Source: Sclerotiophoma versabilis (lineage: Eukaryota > Ascomycota > Dothideomycetes > Pleosporales > Didymellaceae). Taken from it: DNA of 64,000 nucleotides. Every line of letters starts with the position of its first letter. Within the stretch, counting starts at the first letter, position 1. Below are positions 34,854 to 46,043 of the stretch, piece after piece. The DNA lies in NCBI GenBank assembly GCA_012274445.1, contig JAAROD010000044.1, forward strand, positions 434,001 to 498,000, written 5' to 3'. The notes under the pieces are model-generated. The model saw only the letters and a program-made list of their open reading frames with translations. It searched no databases and was not told the DNA's origin. A program made the translations under genes and the position numbers.

Positions 34854-36980
34854 ATGTACCTGCCTGCAGCCATACCTCGCAGCCCGACGCCGACAGTACC
34901 CACGTATACACCCAATGGCTTCATGCGACATCCGGGGCGCTCTGGCCGGTACGATGAGAGCTGGAGCAGTCTGATCGGCATCGTCACCGCCATTGTCGGC
35001 AACGTCTTGATCTCCTTCGCCCTCAACATGCAGCGGTATGCGCATATCAAGCTCGACCGCGAGTGGCAAGAGAAGGAGAGGCAGCGGAAGAGGCGGAGCA
35101 AGACCAGCACGAGCACGAGCACATCGCGCCTGGGTGAGGAAGGCGCGAAAGGCGCCGGAAGCCCGGGAAACGGAAGACAGAGCACAGAGGAAGATCCCCT
35201 GCTCCCAGGCGGCGCCTCCAGCCCAGGCGGTCTCGACCGAGTAGATAGCGATGAGGGCGCGTTCAAGCAGAAATCCTACCTCAAGTCCCCCTACTGGTGG
35301 CTTGGTATTGTCCTCATGACGATCGGCGAGGCCGGCAACTTCCTCGCGTACGGGTTTGCGCCCGCGTCCATCGTCAGCCCGCTTGGGGTCGTGGCGCTGA
35401 TTTCAAATTGCATCATTGCGCCTTTCATGCTGAAGGAGCGCTTCCGCTGGCGCGACGCTGCGGGTGTGGTTGTGGCCGTGGGCGGCGCCGTCACCGTTGT
35501 GCTGTCTGCGAGCGACAACAATCCGAAGCTTGGGCCGGATGAGATTTGGAAGTTGATCAAGAGGTGGGAGTTCGAGACGTATCTGGGCATTACCGTCGGT
35601 GTCATTGTTGTCTTGATGATTGCAAGCAACCGTTACGGCGACAAGAACATCTTGATTGATCTGGGCCTTGTGGGACTGTTTGGTGGCTTCACCGCTCTGT
35701 CGACAAAGGGCGTTGCTTCATTGCTGAGTTATACCCTCTGGCGCGTCATCACCTTCCCGGTCTTCTACCTCCTGGTTGCAATTCTGGTCGGTACGGCGGT
35801 CATGCAGATCAAGTACATCAACCGGGCCCTGCAACGGTTTGATGCTACGCAGGTCATTCCTGTCCAGTTTGTCATGTTCACCCTATCCGTCATTCTTGGA
35901 TCCGCCATCTTGTACCGCGACTTCGAGCGCACGTCAGGCGACGACGCAGGGAAATTCGTCGGTGGCTGCGCCCTCACGTTCTCGGGTGTCTGGCTCATCA
36001 CCAGTGGCCGACCCCGTAGACATGCCGACGATAACGAGGACGATGAGGAAGACCGTGAACCCGAATCGGAAGAAGCCATCAGCCTCCACGGCGAGCGCTA
36101 CCGTGACTCAATTGATAGTCCGAGCTCCAGTCATTCATCGTCCTCGACAATACGTCCTGCCTCTCCACCGCTTGGTGTCCTCGAAATCAACCCTCTCTAC
36201 CAGGACGAAGACCGCCCAACAACACCAACGATAAAGCTGACTACCCCTGACCCCTCCACACCACCGCGCCGAACATACACCTCGGAAGCGCTCGACTCCC
36301 TGATACAAAACCCCTGGTCCCAGCCCCCAGACCGCGACTCGACAAGTCCTAAACCCTCCATCAGCAGACACACCTCCACGCCGGTGCTACCCAGCGAAGC
36401 AGCAGCACCACCTACCTCCCTTCCTCCCCACACAAACCTCGGCGCCACACCCTCCGACCCAACGCTCTCCAGTGCGCCAATGCCACGCACGCCGACCAGG
36501 GGGAAGAGTCACGACGATCTGCCCTCCACGCCTGGGACATCGCAATCCAACCTCGGGCCTGGACTACGACGTCTGCGCACAAACGAGCGACAGCGCGGAT
36601 CAATTCCAGGGCCGCTGCTCGCCTCCCCTCTGTCCACGTCTCTGAGCGCTCTGGTGCAAGACTTGAAGCGCGGCGGAAGCGTGCGCATGCGCACAGGCGA
36701 ACACAACGGCGAGGGCAGACGGCAGAGTGTGCTTGGTTTGGGAAGCACAAGCACCGAGGCCGAAGACGACATGTTTGGCGAGCCGTTGACGAGACGGAGC
36801 ACGCAGGGGCTTGGCGCAGAGAGGAGCAGCGAGAGGCCTGGTACGAGGGGTAGGGGCATGAGCGGGACGCTGAATGAATTGTGGCGTGGTCTGCGTGGCC
36901 AGAGCAGCCGCGAGGACATCAGCGGTGAGCCGGGACAGGTGCTGCAGAGGGAAGGCGACGAGGCGAGCGAATCGAGGTGA
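34854..36980 (+). CDS. NIPA-type magnesium transporter
   Basis: A single exon of 708 aa. After a 40-residue leader comes TM1 (LIGIVTAIVGNVLISFALNM), then a charged Ser/Lys-rich loop. The NIPA/DMT core follows, with WWLGIVLMTIGEAGNFLAYG, ASIVSPLGVVALISNCIIAP and GGFTALSTKGVASLL in order, ending near residue 388. The last 300 residues are a hydrophilic, Pro/Ser/Thr-rich cytoplasmic tail with acidic (EDDEED) and Arg-rich parts. NIPA proteins are predicted Mg2+ transporters of plasma or endosomal membranes. The start matches the first ATG of the frame. Confidence 0.92.
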   Translation: MYLPAAIPRSPTPTVPTYTPNGFMRHPGRSGRYDESWSSLIGIVTAIVGNVLISFALNMQRYAHIKLDREWQEKERQRKRRSKTSTSTSTSRLGEEGAKGAGSPGNGRQSTEEDPLLPGGASSPGGLDRVDSDEGAFKQKSYLKSPYWWLGIVLMTIGEAGNFLAYGFAPASIVSPLGVVALISNCIIAPFMLKERFRWRDAAGVVVAVGGAVTVVLSASDNNPKLGPDEIWKLIKRWEFETYLGITVGVIVVLMIASNRYGDKNILIDLGLVGLFGGFTALSTKGVASLLSYTLWRVITFPVFYLLVAILVGTAVMQIKYINRALQRFDATQVIPVQFVMFTLSVILGSAILYRDFERTSGDDAGKFVGGCALTFSGVWLITSGRPRRHADDNEDDEEDREPESEEAISLHGERYRDSIDSPSSSHSSSSTIRPASPPLGVLEINPLYQDEDRPTTPTIKLTTPDPSTPPRRTYTSEALDSLIQNPWSQPPDRDSTSPKPSISRHTSTPVLPSEAAAPPTSLPPHTNLGATPSDPTLSSAPMPRTPTRGKSHDDLPSTPGTSQSNLGPGLRRLRTNERQRGSIPGPLLASPLSTSLSALVQDLKRGGSVRMRTGEHNGEGRRQSVLGLGSTSTEAEDDMFGEPLTRRSTQGLGAERSSERPGTRGRGMSGTLNELWRGLRGQSSREDISGEPGQVLQREGDEASESR

Positions 36981-37913
36981 CGATTGTAAGTAGATGGGAA
37001 AAGCCTTGGTCATGTTGATGGTGATTGTGTGTATATTTCCAAGTGGCATAGCTTGCGATATCGTGTGATTCAGAGGTATACTTGATGGACATATGGGCGT
37101 TGAATAGATTCCTTAACCTTGACCTGAAATTCTGAAATATCTGTCCATGTGTGTACCTGACCATAGTTTTTGCTTCTTCTGTTTTGACGGCCGTCTATCT
37201 AGCAGTAGTGCACAGCCAAGTACCATGCGATGGACGTTACACAACTGACCACTCTTCACGACCGACAGCTACTATACTTCATTTCCCTTCTACTTTGTTC
37301 CACTCAAAATGCCGTCGCATGAAACACAATCCACACCGTTACTGCCAGTGAGACATGGCGCTAACAATACACAGAACCTCTCCCTCTCTCTCTCTCTCAG
37401 GCGCTACAGTATAAGCAGCAAACACAGGCACTATCTGAATCTCATCAGCAACAACAACAACACCAACTACTCAACCCCACAAACCCGAAGCCTCGCCGTC
37501 GTCGCTCTGCAAGAATCCAGACAACATATACATGAAACCCATCTCAGGAAAGAAAAAAAAAAACCCCCCTTCTACTGTTTGCATTTCCTCAATTTATCGT
37601 CAACTTCCGTCTGTAAGGAATATATTATTCGTTTACGCGCAGAAACGCTATTACACACACACTTACTAACTGGGGGGGTTTTTTTTTCTCGGTTCTATTG
37701 TTTATCACTCATATATCACTGGTTTCGTGTCTGGTTCAGATGGGGGGAGGAGTCGGTGCGTGGAAATGGGGGTTTGAGTAGTTGAGTGGTGTGGGTTAGA
37801 TGCAAATACGACGTGTTACATAGCAGCGTGGCGTATTAGTCTTTGCTGTCGCTGCGAGGTCGACTGTGATTCTTGCTGTTGCGCTCTTAGGGAGTCGATA
37901 TGGAGTGAGTGAG

Positions 37914-37933
37914 TGACTGACTGACTGACTGAC
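37914..37933. repeat. (GACT)5 microsatellite
   Basis: Five GACT-type units in a row, non-coding. Confidence 0.9.
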
Positions 37934-38031
37934 GGGCTACTCTGTCAGGAGCAGAAGGATTCCAACGACGGGTTTTACTCCGTTCTACTCGGATAGCTAA
38001 GTGGCACTATCTGATCGCTACAGGGAATGGC

Positions 38032-38049
38032 TTTTTTTTTTTTTTTTTT
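38032..38049. repeat. T18 homopolymer
   Basis: Eighteen T in a row, non-coding. Confidence 0.95.
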
Positions 38050-41000
38050 CTCTCGCTGTCGTGCAATCCATGTATCTGTTTGAATTGTGGACATATAGAG
38101 GGCCGACATAGTAGAAATACAACATTAAATTAAATTTGAGAAACCTACACCTTTACGGCTTTACACTGCTGCTGCGGGTATATCTCTTGTTATAACACTT
38201 GTATGTTTACATTGTGTGTACGGAACATAATCGCTGCCTGCACAGGAAGCTAGGCAGGTCCGAGGCATGGTGTCTAGGTACGAGGTAATGGGGTGCGTGT
38301 TTCGACAGACATGGATATTCCTGCCATGAGACGTTGACGCTGGTCACTGACTTGGACACGCGACAGGTGTAAAGTTCGTATGGGGAGGCGTGAAGACGCG
38401 TTGTAGTGTCTATCCTAATTGTGTGGCAGGCCGGTATGCTCGTCAGTGTCCGTCCTACTGGATTGAATGAGCTAATGAGGCGTTCATTGAGGGGGAGAGG
38501 TGATAGGGATAAGGCTTTGTGGATTTCTACATGGTCTGCTGAGCTTGCATGCATGGAAATTCATCACGATAATACATGTTGAAAGGCAGGTCGTTTGTTC
38601 TCTACGTGGTCTAGTTTAGAGAAAGCGCTTCTTCCCGCGAACACGAGCGAGTCTAGCGTGTTCTCGAAATGCCTAAATCAACATATGCAAGAAAATTGCA
38701 CTCATTGTGGCCCTCAGGTCACTTGTGAGTGTTGCATTCTGCTGTAGGAGCACACAGCTATCAGTATGGAGTAGGTTTAAGGTACCTCGGTGCCCCTTAT
38801 CTTCTCTTAGATGGACTGAATCTGAACGGCGGCAATGGAAACGAGGGCGGGGTGGCCTCTAGCTAGTTATTTTGGCTTGGTAGTGCGACAGTTATCGCCG
38901 CTGGTAAGACTTCTCATTCCATGGCAAGTTCCTCACAGAACGTTGGAGCCAGGTACAAGAGTTTTGCAGTATAGAGGTTTTCCACATTCATTCGTGGTAA
39001 TGGTTCTCTGTTGCATTCATGTTCAGCGTGATTTGCTTGTGCTTGAAGCAGTGGCAAGTATGAGGGTGGACTTCAGTGGCCTCGAATATTGTGGGAGGCG
39101 CATGGATGACCAGCCATTCTTTTGAAAATGGACAGCTGGCCATTGCTGTCGTTGTTAAACGCTATTGCTCACTTCGACCATCTTTGGAAAGAGCTCGCTG
39201 TAGATCCTGCGGGGAACAGATATGCGCCCTTCGCATTATCGAGATCGATCGTAACAATTCAAAGTTATCACGGCGCGATCGAGATGCCCCGTATGCAGGG
39301 TGAGGTGTTTCACAAGCTAACACTGGTCGTTCTCTGGCACCGGTCGACATCTTGTTGTTCTCACTCCGGGGCGCTCGCTCCGATTGATCGTGAGGTGTGA
39401 CTGATCGACCTTCCCATCGTGACTAGGAAGAAGTATGCAGGACACTGCTGCACTTGCCACAATCAGAAAACTCCGTTGATCGGGGGAATCACTTGGTTCG
39501 CGGTGCAAACGCTGGCCAGAACCTTGGTCAAGTGCTGGTCAACAGGGGGCATCTGCATGTTCGGGGTAGGTTCAAGTCTCATGTGGTAAGCCTGTGCAGC
39601 AAGATGGTATAGCAAACATATTAGGCAGCTCGATAAGGATGGTAGCTCTTCGCTGTGGGTATCGACACGGAACTCCCGAGCTTTCGTAACGACTTGAGTT
39701 GCGGGTCCTGCAGGTTACTGCAGGCTGCACTGTGCTAAAGGTGAGATGTTGTCTAACTTCAAGTATGGCATAGCAATACAGCATCTCGGCTCGTCGCGAT
39801 CCTCAAGAGCGTCCTAGCCATGACCCCTTGTTTGAGTTGGTGAGTTCGCGCTTTGTACACCACGTCCCGCCGGGCCGTGAAGTCATCGTCGGCACAAGGT
39901 TTGGAGAAGATTGATCTGGACTGCATGTGAACCGAAGCGCATTGTTGTTGACATACGTTGGCCCAAGTGGCAAAGCACTGAAACAGCGAGACGTTGCCCA
40001 GATCGCAGCAGTCACAATCACAGGGTACAATGTGTGCATGAAGCATCTACCCACATTCGTATTGTCGACTTGAAGAGGTTGGTGTCTTGACATTAGTTCA
40101 TAACTAAGTTCAGTTCAGCACAACAGAAATGGTTGAGGGGGCCTGCGGCAGTACTCTTTTGGTGAATACTTCGGGTGATCAGTGGCCGTTCAAGCTGAGA
40201 TATTGTTTTGACGATTTTGGCTCCACAGATCGTCCCAAGGGTCGGACGTTGGCTGTAGCTTAGACTTGTGGCTGAACGGGTTAAGCGATTGACTGCTCGC
40301 TCCATGTTCCTGCATAGACCACAGACAAGCTCATTAGCAAACGGCTGGACCCTTATGGGGTGCTGACAGGCGAGACTACGGTCTTGAAGACGATCAAGTG
40401 CAAGTCTCTTTGGAAGTGTACCGTGGGTAACGTCGCTGTGACCTCCAAATTCGAGACTGGAACCGCAAGTGTTGTCTTGCGCTGATGTTCACCCTCTTAG
40501 CAAACGCTGCAACCACGTACAAACTCCCCACTGGATTAGAAAGGAAGGTTTGCGAGCAGCGTTCGGCGCATGCATACGGCTGTGGACTGCTGGTGGTGTG
40601 AAACGATGTTGGTTGCGCGTTTCTTGCATTGAGGTTACAACACCAGCTTAACGTCTTGCTTGATCCAGGAGCGATTTCGGAGTTAGCTGACGTATAGTAC
40701 AGGAAGCGCTTGAGCTCGGAGGTGTCGCCGCTATCATCTATACGTGACTCCTCTCAATGCACTCTCGACTGGAGTGACTGATCTGGGAATAGAAGCGGTT
40801 AGTGAAACTGTTGGCTAAGAGGACGCTAATCGCCATCTCTAGTGCATCCGTGTTCCTGAGTGCGCAGGTGGTGGGTCATTGCAGAGCGCCGAGGGAATGC
40901 AGTCTGATGCGAAGACACTGCTTTCCAAGTCTCAAAATCTCGTAAATGCAAGTTTGGTGACGTCGAACCATGTTCTTGCATTTTCAGAGACCGCGGACCG

Positions 41001-43661
41001 GATCGACAGGACATCTCAAGATGACCGTGCTCAGCGTTAGAGGGATCCACGGCAGTCCTAGACGATCAGTTCTGGAACTAAGCGCTAGGGTACCAACCTT
41101 TGCCAATTCGCCTAACACTGGCAATAAAGTTCAAAAGGGTACCGGCACAAGACAAGCCTCCACGCCTACGTCTGTGCCAGCCTGTGGGCAAAAGATTGTT
41201 CAACCCCGTTTATGGGTCATATCATCTGTAGTGAATATTGATGAGCGTGGCTAGTCCCGAGAAAGTGTTTTCCACTAAGGGAATGTATAGGACGCATGAA
41301 CGATGAAAGGAGAATCCCACACGGACATATGATATGAAACGGCACGGTTTGGAGACGTGCTTGCGAGCTCTATGCAGGTGGATATTCCCGGGCCGGGGTG
41401 CTTGAACCTTCCGGAGGTTCTTTATTCTCCTGAACATTATTGTGGAAATCTCCGAGCGGTATCCAAGCCGTGGCAAAAGTATTTTGCAGCATCTTTTTGG
41501 TAACAACAATAGCAAGGACCGTTTTTCTGTCGCGTGGCGCACAAAATTACGCTTTCAGCTACAGCGCGGCCCGGAGCATCCACCATCAAGTGACAAATGG
41601 AGTGGGCAATCCGTCGCCAAGCCTTGGTTTGTGGGTTGGTGCCTGAGAGGAAGGCTGAGGTAATAGCGCATATGCTGAATACGAAGGAGTCCCTTTGCGG
41701 GTGCAATTGCTAGTGCAAGTGGAGAGGCTAAAGGACTGCCTGGTGGTACGTACTGACTTCTACACAACTTCTTCGGACAAATTGCCTAAAGTTGCTAGAG
41801 GTGAACGGCTATGTCAGATGGGTGGCGTAATACAATGCACGGGAGACCTGAATACCATAGGTTGCCATTTCGATAGCGTAACGTTGTGACGTCCGAGAGC
41901 GCATGACGCTGGCGATCAGCAGTATCGTCGATAGTTTCGTAAAGCGCTTGTGAGTTGAAAAGGGTTTCTAAGTGGACCTGAAGTGTAAACGGGATCGAGC
42001 AAATGTTCCGGTGCTGCACCAGTAGCATTCTGATACTGTTCGACACGGATATGCGGGAAAACCGGAGAAGGGTCGGGACTGACTGACTCAAACGTTATAT
42101 CGCGCTAGGAACGATGGACGAGAAGGTCCTCTTTATATCTTCGAAATGTGAACAAGCGCCTAGGCCTCTGGTGAAGCATTTGGCAGCGGTTGAGAATATG
42201 CAAGTTTAGGTACTCGAGGTTGGCCTGCATTGTACAACACAACTTACGTGGGTCGCGATGATTGTGTACGCTCATGAGCTCAGGTTGGACGGCCGCAGCT
42301 CAATTTGAGAGCGACTGCGTAAATGATAGTCACTTTCCAGTGGATTCAGTCGCGATCATCGCTGCTGGATGGATGCGTGCGCTCTCAAATCGGCCCGCAT
42401 TTGTGAGGGTCGGAGCTACTGCCGTAGCATGGGCGACTTCTTCTTCATCTGAGGTGCAATAGCAGCGACACTGTGATGGTGTAAGGACTGCGCCTTGGTG
42501 TAGCGAGACTTGGACACTGCTAGCATCGTCGCTGCAGTTGTCAACTCGTACGAAAGCGAAGCCAAGCAGCTAACTGACGCGAGACACATGTAGAGCCGTG
42601 AATGGCGTAGATTATGTCCTGGATGAAGTGTTTTGAAACGTATTGTCAAAGCAACTCTTTGCTGGTCAGGGTACGGGGGGATTTGTGCAAAACCTTGGAA
42701 GAGGGTGCGCGAGCAAAGTGCAGCAAATGAGAGAAGGCCATACCCTGGGACGGTGGTCTGCCATCGTACGTGAAGTGTCACGTGATGGATGCAACAAGGT
42801 AGGACGTGGGTGGGAGCGGCCGGCCGTAACGAGAAAATGCAGACGAGCAAAAGCAACAGCGTTGATAATGATCTTCTACCCCAAACGAGATCGGCACTTA
42901 CGAGTCAATAGTGTGATAGTTATGGGTTTTCAGCATGCGAGCACATGTGATATACATATATGTGGTCGGACCCTATAATGGCTTTTATTAAGCACCAACG
43001 AGCAACGGTACCCCTAGCATGAATGATGGCTGGCGAGTAAAAGTTCCAGGTCGAGTTGCGGGCTCGACTTGTTAGCACATCCGACCTGATGGCACGCTCT
43101 CGGCCTCCCGGGCATCAAACAGAAGTCTAAGTCAACGTCGATTTTGAGGTGCGTTTGTTCAAAGCACACGGTATCAAGTCCTGTCGTGGTCGGGATGGGC
43201 CGGCCGATGAGGCGTAGACCAGGGCCGGTCAGGATCACAGCCGGTTGCTGGCACGAGGAAGCAGGAGGAGGAACTGATGCTGGATTGGGAGGGGCAGGCG
43301 AGTAGGCTGGTTAGCCAGATTGGGACGTTTGCAGTCCGCAAAGAGGAAGGCGTTTGGTTAGCGGGGGCGGGGATAACCCTGGAAGCACATCATGGCACGA
43401 CTCGCGCGTCGCCAGGATTCCGGTCGATCCAATCTTCTGGCAGGCAAGGCAAGCCGGGCATTGCGGTTGGCCCGAGGCTTCTTTCTGACGGCATCATGAA
43501 GGATCGTTGGTGCTGGCTGCGACGTTGCTGTGCCTGAGCGAGTGTCAGCGGCGGCAAGCAAGTCCAGCGCGGTTGATAATGATGATGGGAATCATCAGAT
43601 CTTGGATTTTCTGATCACCATGGTCAAAGGCGATGGAGTGCAGCTCTCTCACAGGCGTTCT

Positions 43662-43721
43662 GATCCCGGACGCTTTGACCCCGGTCCCTTTGACCCCGGT
43701 CCCTCTGATCCCGGTCCCTGC
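43662..43721. repeat. 15-bp imperfect tandem repeat, four copies
   Basis: Four head-to-tail 15-bp units of the form GAYCCCGGWCSCTKY. The unit length keeps the plus-strand frame open and would encode DPG-type pentapeptides, but no gene supports this. Confidence 0.9.
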
Positions 43722-43997
43722 TGCTCAACGGTCAAGGATGCATAGGAAAATCAGTCACAGCTAAGGCGGTGCGGCAGGCTTGCTTCCACGATACGGCTGC
43801 CAGTCCAGGGCACAGCTACCTCAGTCGCATTGTCTTCTGTCAACATTCATATGCTCTGCGTGGTGGAAGGGCCTGTGGTTGCTGCTCAGGACAGGTCGGG
43901 GCCGAAGGGGGATGGAGAGCAGAGGTGCGGGGCGTGCTGATCATGGATGACGGGCTCACCGCCACGGCTCATGGCTACGCAAAGCGTGGAAAGCGCG

Positions 43998-44036
43998 TCT
44001 GCATCTGCATCTGCATCTGCATCTGCATCTACATCT
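43998..44036. repeat. (GCATCT)n hexanucleotide repeat
   Basis: Five perfect GCATCT units and one ACATCT variant. Confidence 0.95.
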
Positions 44037-44354
44037 GCGTCGCGTCTGCACATGGCACCTGTCGAGCCGCGAGGTGCGATTTGGACGCGCTCAGCGATGC
44101 CAACGTCGTTCACGGCTCACGTTGGGCGGAAAGCTGCGTTTTCGATCATGTGTGATGGCCGTGCATGATTTGCGGCCGGGTGGTACGTGCGCGCTAGCCA
44201 GATTCGGCCGCCTCGTTCCAAGCTCGATCAAGGTTGTAAGCGGGACGCGTTCCAGAGCGCCGGACGCTCTCGCTGCTCTCCGCACCTCAGCAACACGGAC
44301 GGTGCTGGAAGTTTGTTCGACACAGCCTGCTGACTATCGCGGGGAAATTGTTTC

Positions 44355-44394
44355 CGCAGCAGCAGCAGCAGCCGCCGCCGCAGGAGCAGCAGCG
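44355..44394. repeat. GCA/GCC triplet-rich tract
   Basis: A run of GCA then GCC triplets with one GGA interruption, in non-coding sequence. Confidence 0.85.
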
Positions 44395-44726
44395 TCAAGA
44401 CGACTGTCAGCCATCCGGGAGGTAGACACGGGTGAAACATAGCGCCTCGTCCCGGCTCCGCGAGTGCTAGCCCTGTCGGCGCCGACGCTCGCATCCTATC
44501 GCGCTGCACGCAGGCCGCACTTGTCCGGGAGCAGAAGCGCATCCCAGCAATGCTTGTGGCTTCTTCAGAGGAGCCCATGTTCCGCGCACATCCCTCTACT
44601 GCGCCTTCTCCGCATCGCTATGCCTTGGACATCCGAACCCGAACTTGAGCCTGCACGCAGCCATGAGAAGCTACACTGCCGTCACACTACGCCCACCGCC
44701 CAGCTCATCCACCTCCCAGCCTTTGT

Positions 44727-44760
44727 GCCCACTGCCCACTGCCCACTGCCCACTGCCCAC
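44727..44760. repeat. (GCCCACT) tandem repeat, nearly five copies
   Basis: Four perfect 7-bp copies and a 6-bp partial, followed by related CCCAC words to about 44780. Confidence 0.93.
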
Positions 44761-45470
44761 CCCACTTCCCACCCCACTGCACACAGAGCGCAGACGTGCA
44801 CTACGCATAGCTGTTCCTGCATGCACAGCATCACAGCCGGAGAGTTTCAGGGGAGTGCATTACCTGCGGCCGCCGTCCAGGAACATGAGGCTTACGCTGT
44901 TTTCGTAGCCATCAAAGCCCGGCCGGCGTCGAGTCATGGCTGACTAGCTAGCCGTGCATGGTGCGGTTGTGGAAGTGGAGAGCGCACAGAAGGCGTCTCT
45001 GACCTGTGTCGATCGTCTCAAGGGCCAGAACCCGTCAACGCGCAGACGGGGCTGGCGGCGAACATCCCCAGCAGGGCTGCCTCATGTTCCAAAGTCTCCT
45101 CTTCACGGCCTAGCTGCGGCCCCAGCAGCGCGCGATCGTCACCCTACTTCTCGCCAGCAACTGTCCGCCAGCCCATGCAGGTAAGGCCTTCCCAAGCCGC
45201 CACGAATTAAGCGTGTCGTAGTCGCAAAGGAATGCTGCATCTCCCCTTGAGCACCTCAGCACTACCCACACATCTCGTTCGCTACTGTCGCACCTCGTGC
45301 ATATCCCCTCACGCTTCACCTGCCACATACACTCGCCTCCTAGCCAGGAAACGTTGAATTTCTCCGAGCACTTCATCCCAGACTGTCAAGGCTGAGAGTA
45401 GCGTCCTTTCGCCTGCTTACAGCACTATGCCTGCTCCTTGAACCCACCGTCACCGTTGCCACTAATTCTT

Positions 45471-46043
45471 CTCCTTTTATTATATCGTCAAGGACCCGCC
45501 TGCTTCGACAGTCAGGTAGCCTCACAATCCGTCGACCCAATCAACAAATAAATCTTCTGTCCATTTCCTTGACCACTCTGTGGCACATTCGCTCCCGTCG
45601 GTTTCCTTTTCAACACTCGGTACGTGCCCTGCCCTACTTCTACTACATACATCTGGTAGACCATCCACCACATAACGACCACCTAACCTTCTCTCCAGCC
45701 TGACTCTTTCGCATTGCTCCAGGACAATCCATTGAAACCGCTCGATTGAGCAATTGTAATCCATCTTATCATATCATTACCCCGCCCCGAGGTCATCAAG
45801 TCTGCCAACTTGTGAGTAGTTCAATGCAATGGTCGTCATGATCCACTCACTAATCACACCATAGCCATTCTTCTGTCGGCATCGAGTCTTCGTGCTTGCA
45901 TCAATCATCAGCTTTTCCACCGTCTCGCTTTGATCATCTCTAGCCTTGGAATCCACCAACATCTAATCAGAAATCAACAAGCGAGAAACGTCAGTAACCG
46001 AACGTGATCGGACTACTCATAGCTATCTCCATCCCAATTCCTC
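45471..46043 (+). promoter_or_regulatory. Probable 5' leader of the WOPR gene with two introns
   Basis: This pyrimidine-rich segment follows an AT-rich TTATTATAT element at 45477-45485. Two good intron candidates are visible: 45620-45698 (GTACGT donor, ACCTAAC branch, CTCCAG acceptor) and 45812-45864 (GTGAGT donor, CACTAAT branch, CATAG acceptor). The only ATGs upstream of 46044 in this stretch, three of them, lie inside the second intron. The spliced leader would therefore be AUG-free, and 46044 would be the first start codon. Transcript start and splicing are inferred, not shown. Confidence 0.5.

Larger units (their letters stand above)
36981..45470. other. Very long non-coding interval upstream of the WOPR regulator
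   Basis: About 8.5 kb without a convincing gene on either strand. Frames are short (under about 160 codons) and lack family features, and no spliced gene could be traced. Homopolymer and simple-repeat tracts are common at 37.4-38.05 kb and 43.6-44.8 kb. There is no AT-rich RIP signature over most of it and no transposase or reverse-transcriptase motif. The first kilobase probably holds the NIPA 3' UTR. The rest is likely regulatory sequence or non-coding transcripts of the downstream regulator. Confidence 0.55.

Noticed and set aside
37309..37785. 158-codon plus-strand open frame after the NIPA gene
   Set aside because: It runs through poly-A, poly-C, poly-G and poly-T tracts and CT repeats, which points to 3' UTR or non-coding sequence.
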